Shown in pieces: positions 8,067-16,036 of a stretch of 64,000 nucleotides of DNA. This DNA is from Hyphomicrobiales bacterium. Its GTDB lineage: Bacteria > Pseudomonadota > Alphaproteobacteria > Rhizobiales > Rhizobiaceae. The first letter of the stretch is position 1. The number at the start of each line of letters is the position of its first letter. The stretch is taken from the NCBI GenBank assembly GCA_900471925.1, contig UCGV01000002.1, positions 241,305 through 305,304 on the forward strand, read 5' to 3'. Both the position numbers and the translations under genes were made by a program. The notes under the pieces were generated by a model. That model worked only from the letters and a program-made list of their open reading frames with translations. It was not told where the DNA came from and did no database searches.

Positions 8067-9458
8067 ATGTCAGAGACCGATTTCACCATCCGCGAACTCA
8101 GGCGGCGCTTCGCCGATAAAACACTTTCACCGCTCGAATATTGGCTTGCCCTCGAAAAGCATATCGATGCCTGGGAGCCCTCGATTGCGGCCCTCTATCT
8201 CTACGATCCGCAAGCAGCCCGCGAGCAGGCAAAGGCATCCGGCGAACGCTGGATGAAGGGCGAAACGCTCGGCGCGCTCGACGGCATTCCCGTTACCCTC
8301 AAAGAACTGATCGCGACCAAGGGCCAACCCGTGCCGCTCGGCACGAAGGCAGTCGAACTGAAGCCGGCAGACGCGGATGCGCCGGCGGCGGCAAGGTTGC
8401 GTGAGGATGGTGCCGTCATCTTCGCCAAGACCACCTGCCCCGATTACGGCATGCTGTCGTCAGGTCTTTCCAGCTTCCATCACCTGAGCCGCAATCCATG
8501 GGACATTGGCCAGAACCCCGGCGGTTCCAGCGCCGGCGCCTCTGCGGCGGCGGCCGCCGGCTACGGGCCATTGCATGTCGGTACCGACATCGGCGGCTCC
8601 GTGCGGCTGCCGGCGGGCTGGACGGGCGTCTTCGGCTTCAAGCCCAGCCATGGGCGTATTCCGGTCGATCCCTATTATGTCGGGCGCTGCGCCGGGCCCA
8701 TGACCCGCACCGTGGAAGATGCCGCGTGGTCGATGGCCACACTTTCCCGCCCCGACTGGCGTGACGGCACCAGCCTGCCACCCAATAACTTCGACTGGAT
8801 GGGTCTCGATATCGATCTCAGCGGCATGCGGATCGGGCTGATGCTCGATGCCGGCTGCGGCCTTGCGGTCGACGAGGATGTAAGAATTGCCGTCGAAGAG
8901 GCCGCGAAGCTTTTCGAAAAGGCGGGTGCCACAATCGTCCCGGCCGGGCCGGTGATCACCCGGGCCATGCTGGACGGGCTTGACGATTTCTGGCGTTCGC
9001 GCTTCTGGGGCGATATTGCCGGGCTTAGCGAAGAGCGCCGCGAGACCATCCTGCCCTATATCTACGACTGGGCAAAAGGCGGCGCCGATATCAGCGGCGT
9101 CGATGCCGTCAAGGGCTTCAACCAGACGATCGAGATGCGCAAGACCTGCGGGCGGCTGTTCACCGAGGTCGATGCGGTGCTGTCACCAACCAATCCGATC
9201 GTCTCCTATCCGGCCGAATGGGCCTCGCCCACCAACGATCCGAAGCTGCCCTTCGAGCATATCGCCTTCACCGTTCCCTGGAACATGTCGGAACAGCCGG
9301 CATCCTCGATTAATTGCGGCTTCTCGAGATCGGGCATGCCGATCGGTCTGCAGATCGTCGGCCCGCGCTTCGACGACATGCGCGTGCTGAAGCTTTCAAA
9401 AGCCTTCGAGGACTGGACAGGCGGTGTGAAGGGCTGGCCGAAGCCGCCCATCGCCTGA
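8067..9458 (+). CDS. Amidase (amidase signature family)
   Basis: 463 aa cytoplasmic enzyme of the amidase signature family, hydrolysing an amide to acid and ammonia. The Ser-cisSer-Lys triad can be placed: Lys near residue 78 (VTLKELIATKG), cis-Ser near 176 (DIGGSVRLPAG) and the nucleophile in the GGSSAGASAAAAAGYG stretch around 152-165 and just after it. It is the last gene of the transporter run, so the natural substrate is probably an imported amide or amidated peptide. It ends only 4 bases from the convergent NlpC/P60 gene. Annotation as GatA is unlikely, as no gatB/gatC neighbours exist. Confidence 0.92.
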   Translation: MSETDFTIRELRRRFADKTLSPLEYWLALEKHIDAWEPSIAALYLYDPQAAREQAKASGERWMKGETLGALDGIPVTLKELIATKGQPVPLGTKAVELKPADADAPAAARLREDGAVIFAKTTCPDYGMLSSGLSSFHHLSRNPWDIGQNPGGSSAGASAAAAAGYGPLHVGTDIGGSVRLPAGWTGVFGFKPSHGRIPVDPYYVGRCAGPMTRTVEDAAWSMATLSRPDWRDGTSLPPNNFDWMGLDIDLSGMRIGLMLDAGCGLAVDEDVRIAVEEAAKLFEKAGATIVPAGPVITRAMLDGLDDFWRSRFWGDIAGLSEERRETILPYIYDWAKGGADISGVDAVKGFNQTIEMRKTCGRLFTEVDAVLSPTNPIVSYPAEWASPTNDPKLPFEHIAFTVPWNMSEQPASSINCGFSRSGMPIGLQIVGPRFDDMRVLKLSKAFEDWTGGVKGWPKPPIA

Positions 9459-9462
9459 CGCT

Positions 9463-10317
9463 TTAAAATGGGCGGCGATAACCAGTCGGCTGTTCGTAGA
9501 GCCAGCCAATGCGTTTGACGGCAGCCTCGAAATTCTCGCGCGCAACGGTCATCGTATGGCCGTTGGCGTGGATGATGGTGTCAGGGTCTTCGAAAACGGC
9601 GACATGGCCTTTCCAGAAGACCAGATCGCCGCGACGCACATCCGAGCGCTTGATCGGCTGACCAAGGCCTGCGGCCTGCATGTCCGTATCGCGCGGCGCG
9701 CTTCTCCCGGTCATCTGCAATGCCAGCTGGACCACGCCGGAACAATCGATACCGAGGCCCGAGCGTCCGCCCCAGAGATAGGGCACTTCCAAGAAGCGGG
9801 CGGCGATATCGACATAATCCTGCCCGTCCAGCGACCCGAGCGGCTGCAGATGCTTCGAGAAGATCGCGGTGCCATCGGCGAGCACAAGATAGTGGTTGCC
9901 GCGGGCTTCCGCCTCGCCCGAAATGTGGACGCGGCTGCCCATCGACAGAATTGTCTTATAGGGTTTGCGCAGCTCCGGCTCGGGATAGAGGAAGGTGCGT
10001 TGCGGGACGACGATGTGGGTCGGGGCCGGTGCGGCCTCGACGAGAGCTTCCTCGGGCAGGTAGCCGACATAACCATCCGACGCGGCCTTGACCCAGCACC
10101 ATCCGTTGGCGCGATCGAAGATCGTAACGTCTTCGCCATAGAGCAGTTCGGTGTCGATGCCACGGGCAAGGTTAGGCTCAGGGCGCAAGGCAATGACGGG
10201 GACGGAGACGCGGGCCGGTGTGCCGCTGACGAAACGCGTCGCCTCGACCTTGCCTTCAAGGCCGGCTTCCGCAAGATCCGGGCGGTAGGCATGGAGGCGG
10301 CGGTCGAGCATCGTCAT
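9463..10317 (-). CDS. NlpC/P60 (C40) family peptidoglycan hydrolase
   Basis: 284 aa. Two SH3-like segments occupy about residues 30-160 (the first includes DRANGWCWVKAASDGYVGYLP), followed by an NlpC/P60 domain. Its catalytic Cys is in GIDCSGVVQ (C192), with His in KGHVAVF (H238) and a third polar residue at IIHANGH (H250). Such enzymes cut gamma-D-Glu to diamino acid bonds in stem peptides. No signal peptide is evident, so it may act on recycled muropeptides in the cytoplasm. It lies 24 bases downstream of the MarR gene, probably in one transcript. Confidence 0.9.
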   Translation of the reverse strand: MTMLDRRLHAYRPDLAEAGLEGKVEATRFVSGTPARVSVPVIALRPEPNLARGIDTELLYGEDVTIFDRANGWCWVKAASDGYVGYLPEEALVEAAPAPTHIVVPQRTFLYPEPELRKPYKTILSMGSRVHISGEAEARGNHYLVLADGTAIFSKHLQPLGSLDGQDYVDIAARFLEVPYLWGGRSGLGIDCSGVVQLALQMTGRSAPRDTDMQAAGLGQPIKRSDVRRGDLVFWKGHVAVFEDPDTIIHANGHTMTVARENFEAAVKRIGWLYEQPTGYRRPF

Positions 10318-10341
10318 GAGATTCCTTTCAGTCGGGCATTT

Positions 10342-10692
10342 TCAGACGGGCAGCTTGCGTCCCTGCTCGCGCACGAGATCGCCGAGCTTTTCGAGATACA
10401 GCGCACCACCGACAGTGCGCTTGATGATGACGTTTCGCCGGTCGGCATCGTCGCGGACGCGATCGACGAGGCCCATCTCGCCCATCGTATCCAGCGCGCG
10501 GGTGATGACCGGTTTCGTCACGTTCAGCGTCGCAGCCAGCCCGCGCACGGTATGCGGCGGCGGCACGAGATAGATATGCAGCAGGATCGCCATCTGGCGC
10601 AACGTCAAATCTCTGTTGTCGTGACGGACCTGGTTCAGCGCCACGCCGTGCCAGAGGCCAAGCGCCTGCGAGGCGGTCAGTTCGATCGGCAC
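10342..10692 (-). CDS. MarR-type winged-helix transcriptional regulator
   Basis: 116 aa, short for the family. The sequence LTLRQMAILLHIYL, TVRGLAATLNVTKPVITRAL (recognition helix) and the wing DDADRRNVIIKRT make a clear MarR winged helix-turn-helix. A strong GGAGGGG ribosome-binding site precedes ATG 10692. A CGTTA-CGC-TAACG dyad lies 16-28 bases upstream of the start and is a likely autoregulatory operator. It is followed closely by the NlpC/P60 gene, which it may control. The effector is unknown. Confidence 0.88.
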   Translation of the reverse strand: MPIELTASQALGLWHGVALNQVRHDNRDLTLRQMAILLHIYLVPPPHTVRGLAATLNVTKPVITRALDTMGEMGLVDRVRDDADRRNVIIKRTVGGALYLEKLGDLVREQGRKLPV

Positions 10693-10707
10693 GGCCCCTC
10701 CGGAAAT

Positions 10708-10720
10708 CGTTACGCTAACG
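10708..10720. promoter_or_regulatory. Candidate MarR operator
   Basis: The perfect inverted repeat CGTTA-CGC-TAACG sits just upstream of the MarR-family start codon, where autorepressors of this family normally bind. No other copy was noticed in the window. Confidence 0.45.
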
Positions 10721-10753
10721 TTTTTATTTTCCGGCAGTTACGGCACGCAAGCA

Positions 10754-10778
10754 AGAGGCGGCACAGAATGCCGCCTCT
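10754..10778. repeat. Perfect 10-bp hairpin between pepA-type and marR genes
   Basis: AGAGGCGGCA (10754-10763) and TGCCGCCTCT (10769-10778) form a perfect stem with a 5-base loop. It may act as a transcript end for the minus-strand aminopeptidase gene, although no T-run follows on that strand. It may also be the second arm of the adjacent repeat element at 10828. Confidence 0.55.
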
Positions 10779-10827
10779 CAAGGTGAATAAAATTTTAACG
10801 ATCGCCTCAACGAAGGCTTTTGTTCTC

Positions 10828-10876
10828 ACATGTCGTTATCGCAATACCGCTTCACACTTTTGCGCGGCATGCTTTA
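10828..10876 (-). repeat. Rhizobial-type interspersed palindromic repeat, copy 1
   Basis: Read on the minus strand, this stretch starts at the TAA stop codon of the aminopeptidase gene and continues AGCATGCCGCGCAAAAGTGT. It matches the copy at 13235 over about 50 bases with only a few differences, ending in GATAACGACATG. The outer ends (CATG..., ...CATG) are inverted repeats. Intergenic mosaic elements of this kind are known to be frequent in rhizobia; the exact family name was not verified. Confidence 0.7.
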
Positions 10877-12265
10877 GCGAACGCTCTGACGGATGTGGTG
10901 GTAAAGCGCGCGGATCGCCTGTGCCTCGCCACCACCCGGGGAATGGGCACGCTCGTTCGGCGCCCAGCCGTAGATATCGAAATGCGCCCAGCTCTTCGCC
11001 TTGCTGACAAAACGCTTGAGGAAGAGTGCAGCGGTGATGGCGCCTGCCATGCCGCCTGCCGGAGCATTGGTAATATCGGCGAACTTGGCGCGGATGTCCT
11101 TCTCGTAACCGGCATAGAGCGGCAGGCGCCAGAGCGGATCGTCCGTCTCGAAGCTTGCATCCATCAGGTCGTCGGCAAGGCCGGCATCATCGGTGAAGAA
11201 GGGCGGAACGTCGGGGCCGAGAGCGACGCGGGCAGCGCCCGTCAGGGTCGCCATATCGATCAGCAAGTCCGGCTCTTCCTCGTCGGCATAGGCGAGTGCA
11301 TCGGCCAGAATCAGGCGTCCCTCGGCATCGGTATTGTCGATCTGGACCGTCAGACCCTTGCGGCTCTTGTAGATATCGCCAGGGCGGAAGGCATTGGCCG
11401 AGACGGAATTCTCGACGACCGGGATGATGACGCGCAGATCGACCTTCAGCTTGGCATCCATGATCATGAGCGCGAGGCCCATGACATTTGCCGCACCGCC
11501 CATGTCCTTCTTCATCAGGAGCATGGAGGAGGCAGGCTTGATGTCGAGGCCGCCGGTATCGAAGCAGACGCCCTTGCCGACGAGCGTGACCTTGCGATGA
11601 CCCTTCTTGCCCCAGCGCAGCTCCAGAAGGCGTGGCGCATCGGCGCTGGCGCGCCCGACCGTGTGGACCAGCGGGAAGTTTTCCTTGAGCAGATCGTCAC
11701 CGATAATGACCGACATCTCGGCCTTGTAATGCGCAGCAAGACCACGGAACGCGGCTTCGAGCTGTTCCGGACCCATGTCGTTGGTCGGCGTGTTGATGAG
11801 ATCGCGGGCGAGGAAGACACCGGCGAGCTGGCGCTTGATCTCGTTGCCATCGGCGTCGCGCGGGATCATCAACGTCGCGGCAGGCAATTTTTCAGACTTG
11901 TAGCGATCGAAGCGGTAACTGCCGAGGCCGAAGCCGAGCGCCAGGCGGTTGGCCGTCAGCGGCGCTGTCTCGACGTGCCAGTCGCCGGCCGGAAGGGCGC
12001 GGGCAAGCCTGCCGGTGATGTAGGGGTGCTCGGAGGGATTGGTGCCGAGGCCGAAAAGCGCGCCGCCAAGGTGGCCCTCGGCGGTTGGGATCAGCAGCAG
12101 TGAACCGCTTTCCGCCTTGTAGCCGGCCTTACCGGCCCAATCGAGCGCGATCGGATCGATGGTACCGGTTTCAATATGGGCGGGCGTGACAGCGAAGATC
12201 GGCAGAGTCGATCCACCCTTGGTGTTGAAAGGGGTGGGTCTCTCGATGAACTGGAAGGGGGCCAT
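10874..12265 (-). CDS. M17 (leucyl) aminopeptidase family protein
   Basis: 463 aa metalloprotease that removes N-terminal residues from peptides. The catalytic C-terminal domain is intact: VGKGVCFDTGGLDIKP and KKDMGGAA supply metal ligands, and NTDAEGRLILADALAYA is the family signature. The N-terminal domain is shorter and more divergent than in PepA. Its stop codon coincides with the start of an interspersed repeat. It is divergent from the TPR lipoprotein gene, with a 20-bp perfect dyad between them. Its place next to a MarR and an NlpC/P60 gene suggests a role in peptide or muropeptide turnover. Confidence 0.93.
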   Translation of the reverse strand: MAPFQFIERPTPFNTKGGSTLPIFAVTPAHIETGTIDPIALDWAGKAGYKAESGSLLLIPTAEGHLGGALFGLGTNPSEHPYITGRLARALPAGDWHVETAPLTANRLALGFGLGSYRFDRYKSEKLPAATLMIPRDADGNEIKRQLAGVFLARDLINTPTNDMGPEQLEAAFRGLAAHYKAEMSVIIGDDLLKENFPLVHTVGRASADAPRLLELRWGKKGHRKVTLVGKGVCFDTGGLDIKPASSMLLMKKDMGGAANVMGLALMIMDAKLKVDLRVIIPVVENSVSANAFRPGDIYKSRKGLTVQIDNTDAEGRLILADALAYADEEEPDLLIDMATLTGAARVALGPDVPPFFTDDAGLADDLMDASFETDDPLWRLPLYAGYEKDIRAKFADITNAPAGGMAGAITAALFLKRFVSKAKSWAHFDIYGWAPNERAHSPGGGEAQAIRALYHHIRQSVR

Positions 12266-12303
12266 GATTGTCCTTAAAGGCGGGGCAGAATCACTTCTTA
12301 ACT

Positions 12304-12323
12304 GTCTGTTAGGGTTAACAGAC
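12304..12323. promoter_or_regulatory. Perfect 8-4-8 dyad between divergent genes
   Basis: GTCTGTTA-GGGT-TAACAGAC lies 39 bases upstream of the aminopeptidase start and 81 bases upstream of the TPR gene start. Its position in a divergent promoter region and its symmetry suggest an operator; no regulator is identified. Confidence 0.5.
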
Positions 12324-12403
12324 TATTGCTGGAGCGAAGATTGCGTCACACCTTTCCCTGTTCCGCTTTGAGGTCAGGCGCCGATTTCATTCAGGAACGC
12401 GCA

Positions 12404-13237
12404 ATGCCAGTCTCGGCCTCTACTCCTTTCACGAAGCGTGTTTTTCAAGGCACCGCGGTCGCTCTCGTCGTGCTGTCGCTTGCCGGCTGCTCGACGACAT
12501 CGAAGGACCGGATGACAACAGGCTCCATCCCGAAGCTCGACAAGCCTGTCGAGCAGATGGACACAAACGAAATACGCGCGGCCACCGACCGGGTCGGCCA
12601 GGCTTACGAGAAAAACCCGCGCGATCCCGTCAACGGCGTCAATTACGCCAATCTCCTGCGCATGAACGGACGTGACGCCCAGGCGCTTGCCGTCATGCAG
12701 CAGGTAGCGATCGCCAACCCTGATGACCGCAACGTGCTCGCCGCCTATGGTAAGGCACAGGCCGCCACCGGGCAACTCCAGCAGGCGTTGGATACGATCG
12801 GCAGGGCGCAGACGCCTGACCGTCCCGACTGGCGGCTGATCTCTGCCGAAGGCGCGATCCTCGACCAGATGGGTCGGCCGAACGACGCCCGCCAGCGCTA
12901 TCGCGATGCGCTCGACATCCAGCCGAACGAGCCCTCGGTCCTGTCCAATCTCGGCATGTCCTATCTTCTGACGGGGGATCTGCGGACGGCGGAAACCTAT
13001 CTTCGCTCGGCGGCAGGCCAGCCTTCCGCCGACAGCCGCGTGCGCCAGAACCTCGCCCTCGTCGTCGGCCTGCAGGGCCGGTTCCCTGAAGCCGAGCAGA
13101 TTGCGCGGCGCGAACTCTCACCTCAGCAGGCAGATGCCAATGTCGCCTACCTGCGCGGCATGCTTTCGCAGCAGAATTCCTGGCAAAAGCTGGCGGCGAA
13201 AGACGCGACATCCGGCACCACCACCAATACCAACTAA
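12404..13237 (+). CDS. tadD: TPR lipoprotein, TadD-like pilus assembly protein
   Basis: 277 aa if started at ATG 12404, which has AGGAA upstream. The signal peptide ends in a lipobox LAGC with Cys at residue 29, so it is an outer-membrane or periplasmic lipoprotein. The rest consists of tetratricopeptide repeats (NPRDPVNGVNYANLLRMNGR, QPNEPSVLSNLGMSYLLTGD). In Tad systems a TPR lipoprotein, TadD, assists secretin assembly. This gene lies just beyond the tad/cpa operon and in opposite orientation, so the assignment rests on domain type plus neighbourhood. The stop codon TAA is the first triplet of an interspersed repeat. Confidence 0.75.
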   Translation: MPVSASTPFTKRVFQGTAVALVVLSLAGCSTTSKDRMTTGSIPKLDKPVEQMDTNEIRAATDRVGQAYEKNPRDPVNGVNYANLLRMNGRDAQALAVMQQVAIANPDDRNVLAAYGKAQAATGQLQQALDTIGRAQTPDRPDWRLISAEGAILDQMGRPNDARQRYRDALDIQPNEPSVLSNLGMSYLLTGDLRTAETYLRSAAGQPSADSRVRQNLALVVGLQGRFPEAEQIARRELSPQQADANVAYLRGMLSQQNSWQKLAAKDATSGTTTNTN

Positions 13238-13343
13238 AGCATGTCGCGCAAAAGTGTGCCGCGGTTTTGCGATAACGACATGCGAAAACAAGAATTTAAA
13301 GCGTGGCGGCGAATCTGAAAGATCGCGCCACGCTTTGAGTTAT
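13235..13343 (+). repeat. Rhizobial-type interspersed palindromic repeat, copy 2
   Basis: This begins at the TAA of the TPR gene. Its first half matches the copy at 10828 (read in reverse). Its second half is a hairpin, AAAGCGTGGCG ... CGCCACGCTTT, enclosing about 23 bases. It lies between convergent genes and could terminate transcription from both sides. Confidence 0.72.
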
Positions 13344-13972
13344 CGGCTGCCCAATCCCGACAGGATGAGGCGAAGGCCGAGGCCGGCCATGACCGCGCCG
13401 GCTGCCCGGTCGATCCAGGCTTTTGCGGCGAGATAAAGCCTGCGCGGGTGCTGAGCCGAAAAGGCGAGCGCCACGACCGCATACCATCCGGCCTCCACCG
13501 CGAAGACACCGACCGGCAATGCCAGCATGAGCTCCACCGGCACGGTCTTGGGCAGGAATGCTGCGAAGATGCTGGCGTAAACGACGATCGTCTTCGGATT
13601 GCTGAGCTGCGTCAGCATCGCTGTCGTGAAACTGCGCGCCGGCATGCTCTTGCCGGCAATGTCGCTGGACAATGCGAGTGGCTCTGCTGCTCCCTTCCAG
13701 ATCGCGAAGGCGATGTAGATCAGATAGGCGCCACCGGCGATCTTCAGCACGAGATAGAGCCACTCGAATTGCGACAGCAGCGCGGTCAGGCCCGCAAGCG
13801 CAAGGAGCGAGAAGGTCAGGCCGCCAATGCCCATGCCAAGTGCCGCAGCAAGCCCATCGAGACGAGAGCGGGAAATGGCGATGCGCGAGACGACGACAAA
13901 GCTCGGACCGGGGCTCATGGCACCGATGATCAGAGCACTGATGATGCTGATAAATATGCCGAGGGAAGACAT
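13340..13972 (-). CDS. LysE/RhtB family amino-acid exporter
   Basis: 210 aa membrane protein with about six hydrophobic segments. The N-terminus holds the family hallmark GAMSPGPSFVVVSR, followed by GLAAALGMGIGGL. LysE/RhtB proteins export amino acids or homoserine lactone-like compounds from the cytoplasm. It is monocistronic, lies between the TPR gene and tadC, and reads on the same strand as the pilus operon but 56 bases beyond its end. Its place among pilus genes looks incidental; the substrate cannot be inferred. Confidence 0.88.
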   Translation of the reverse strand: MSSLGIFISIISALIIGAMSPGPSFVVVSRIAISRSRLDGLAAALGMGIGGLTFSLLALAGLTALLSQFEWLYLVLKIAGGAYLIYIAFAIWKGAAEPLALSSDIAGKSMPARSFTTAMLTQLSNPKTIVVYASIFAAFLPKTVPVELMLALPVGVFAVEAGWYAVVALAFSAQHPRRLYLAAKAWIDRAAGAVMAGLGLRLILSGLGSR

Positions 13973-14028
13973 GGCGAAGCTCCGTTTTCCTCGACAGGCT
14001 TAGTCGCCTTCTGCCGGCGCGGCAAGCG

Positions 14029-15012
14029 TCAGAACCGGTCAGCCACCTGGATGCCAGCGGGGCCGAGGATGACGGCGATCAGAACCGGCAGGAAGAAGAG
14101 GATCATCGGAACGGTAAGCTTCGGCGGCAGCGCGGCTGCCTTCTTTTCCGCCTCGTTCATTCGTTCGTCGCGGCCTTCCTGCGCCAGCACGCGCAGCGCC
14201 GTTGCAACGGGCGTGCCGTAACGATCCGCCTGGATGAGCGCCTGCGTGACAGAACGGACGAGATCGATCTGCGTGCGGGTCGCAAGATTTTCGAGCGCCA
14301 CACGGCGATCCGGCAGGAAGGACAGTTCGGCCGTCGTCAGCACCATTTCTTCTGCGAGTGCGGGCGACTGTTCGCCAAGCTCTTCGGAAACGCGGCGCAT
14401 GGCCGCTTCGATGGAAATGCCCGATTCCACGCAGATCAGCATCAGGTCAAGCGCATCCGGCCAGGCGCGCTTGATCGAGTGCTGGCGTTTGCTCATGCGG
14501 TTGGAAATATAGATGTTAGGCGCATAGAAGCCGAGATAGCCGACGCCGAGGACGGCCAGGAACTGCACGGCCGGACCTTTGCTTGCCAGGTTGCCGAGAC
14601 CGAATACCCAGAAGCCGGCGACGGCCAGAAAAACGAAGGGCAGGAGAAAGCGCGCGACGAGGAAGGTGTTCAGCGCGTTTTCCGAGCGCAGGCCGGCGGC
14701 ACGCAGCTTGTTGACCGTATTCTCGTCGACAAGTGCCTTGCGCAGATTGAAGCGTTCGACGATCTGCCGGACGGACCGGTTGTTCTGGTTTCTCAGCGAT
14801 GCTTTCGTGCCGCTATCGGCATTCATCCGGGCACGTTCGCGCGCGCGGATCTGCTCGCGCTCGGTGGAGACGGCCTTCATGCGCTTGTTGAGATCACCGC
14901 GTTCGAAATAGGGGACGGCAAGCGTGTAGAACGTTGCGAAAACGGCGATCGCGACGAGGACCGCCACGAGCATGGCCGGATCGGTAAGTCTTGCTGCAAG
15001 TTCCGCGGACAT
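14029..15012 (-). CDS. tadC: Tad pilus inner-membrane platform protein TadC (T2SS F family)
   Basis: 327 aa with membrane segments near the N-terminus, in the middle and at the C-terminus, and a type II secretion F domain (DALDLMLICVESGISIEAAMRR, then RYGTPVATALRVLAQE). With TadB it forms the platform on which the CpaF ATPase acts to push Flp pilin out of the membrane. It is the last gene of the minus-strand cpa operon and lies 15 bases after tadB. Confidence 0.93.
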   Translation of the reverse strand: MSAELAARLTDPAMLVAVLVAIAVFATFYTLAVPYFERGDLNKRMKAVSTEREQIRARERARMNADSGTKASLRNQNNRSVRQIVERFNLRKALVDENTVNKLRAAGLRSENALNTFLVARFLLPFVFLAVAGFWVFGLGNLASKGPAVQFLAVLGVGYLGFYAPNIYISNRMSKRQHSIKRAWPDALDLMLICVESGISIEAAMRRVSEELGEQSPALAEEMVLTTAELSFLPDRRVALENLATRTQIDLVRSVTQALIQADRYGTPVATALRVLAQEGRDERMNEAEKKAAALPPKLTVPMILFFLPVLIAVILGPAGIQVADRF

Positions 15013-15027
15013 GCCTGCCTCCTCGCG

Positions 15028-16035
15028 TCAGATGTCGAAATTGACCATGTTGCGCATCACGAAGATGCCGATCGACATCCAGATGCCGGAGAAGCCCAGG
15101 ATGAAGTGGCCGCGCGGGTCGGTGAACAGGACCATGATGTAATGGGGTGAGGTGATGTAGACGAGCGTGGCGACGATGAAAGGCAGGGCGCCGATGATGA
15201 CGGCGGATGCCTTGGCTTCCATCGAAAGCGCCTTCACCTTGGCTTTCATCTTCTTGCGGTCGCGCAGCACCTTCGACAGGTTGCCGATCGCTTCCGACAG
15301 GTTGCCACCAGCCTGCGACTGGATGGCGATGACGATGGCGAAGAAGTTGACTTCCTGCAACGGCATCTGGTTGGTCATGCGGGCACAGGCATCGGGAATG
15401 CTCAAGCCCACCTGCTGTGCTTCGATGATGCGACGGAACTCGCTCTTGACCGGTTCCGTGCCTTCGTTGGCGATCAGCCTGATGGCATCGTTCAATGGCA
15501 GGCCGGACCGGATGGAGCGGACGATAACGTCGAGCGCGTTCGGAAATTCATCCAGAAACTTGTTCTGGCGGCGTGAGACGAGAAAGCCGAGTATCCAGCG
15601 CGGCAGGCCGAGCCCGACGACTACGGCGGCACCAAGCATGACAATGATCGATGCGCCGGCGATGAACAGCACGACCAGGACCACAAGAGCCAGAATCGCG
15701 CTGAAAATGTAAAACCGGGCCGGCGTGATCGGTAGTCCCGCCTGTACTAGCCGCGATTTCAAAGACAGCGTTTTCTTGGTCTTTTCATGCTGCCGCTTTT
15801 CCAGATCCTTCAGGTTGTCCTGCACCGATTTACGGCGCTTCGACAGTTCCTGCACACGATCGCGGGCAGCCTTGACCTTGACGCGATCGACTTCGGCCGA
15901 CTTCACGCGGCTGATGCGGCTTGCCGATTTCTTGTCGCTCTCGATACGCGAGAACAGCACGGCATAACAGACCGCCCCCGCTGCGACGGCCGCGAGAACC
16001 ACGATTGCCAATACTGTCGGATCGATGCCGAACAT
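15028..16035 (-). CDS. tadB: Tad pilus inner-membrane platform protein TadB (T2SS F family)
   Basis: 335 aa. A charged coiled region near residues 30-90 (rich in Lys/Arg) follows the first membrane helix; the F domain holds FPNALDVIVRSIRSGLPLNDAI and SQAGGNLSEAIGNLSKVLRDR. It pairs with TadC as the inner-membrane platform. The gene starts 1 base after the cpaF stop codon, so it is likely cotranslated with the ATPase. Confidence 0.94.
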   Translation of the reverse strand: MFGIDPTVLAIVVLAAVAAGAVCYAVLFSRIESDKKSASRISRVKSAEVDRVKVKAARDRVQELSKRRKSVQDNLKDLEKRQHEKTKKTLSLKSRLVQAGLPITPARFYIFSAILALVVLVVLFIAGASIIVMLGAAVVVGLGLPRWILGFLVSRRQNKFLDEFPNALDVIVRSIRSGLPLNDAIRLIANEGTEPVKSEFRRIIEAQQVGLSIPDACARMTNQMPLQEVNFFAIVIAIQSQAGGNLSEAIGNLSKVLRDRKKMKAKVKALSMEAKASAVIIGALPFIVATLVYITSPHYIMVLFTDPRGHFILGFSGIWMSIGIFVMRNMVNFDI

Positions 16036-16036
16036 C

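Noticed and set aside
9556..11007. 483-codon open frame on the plus strand
   Set aside because: Runs across the opposite strand of the NlpC/P60, MarR and aminopeptidase genes, which are all well supported.
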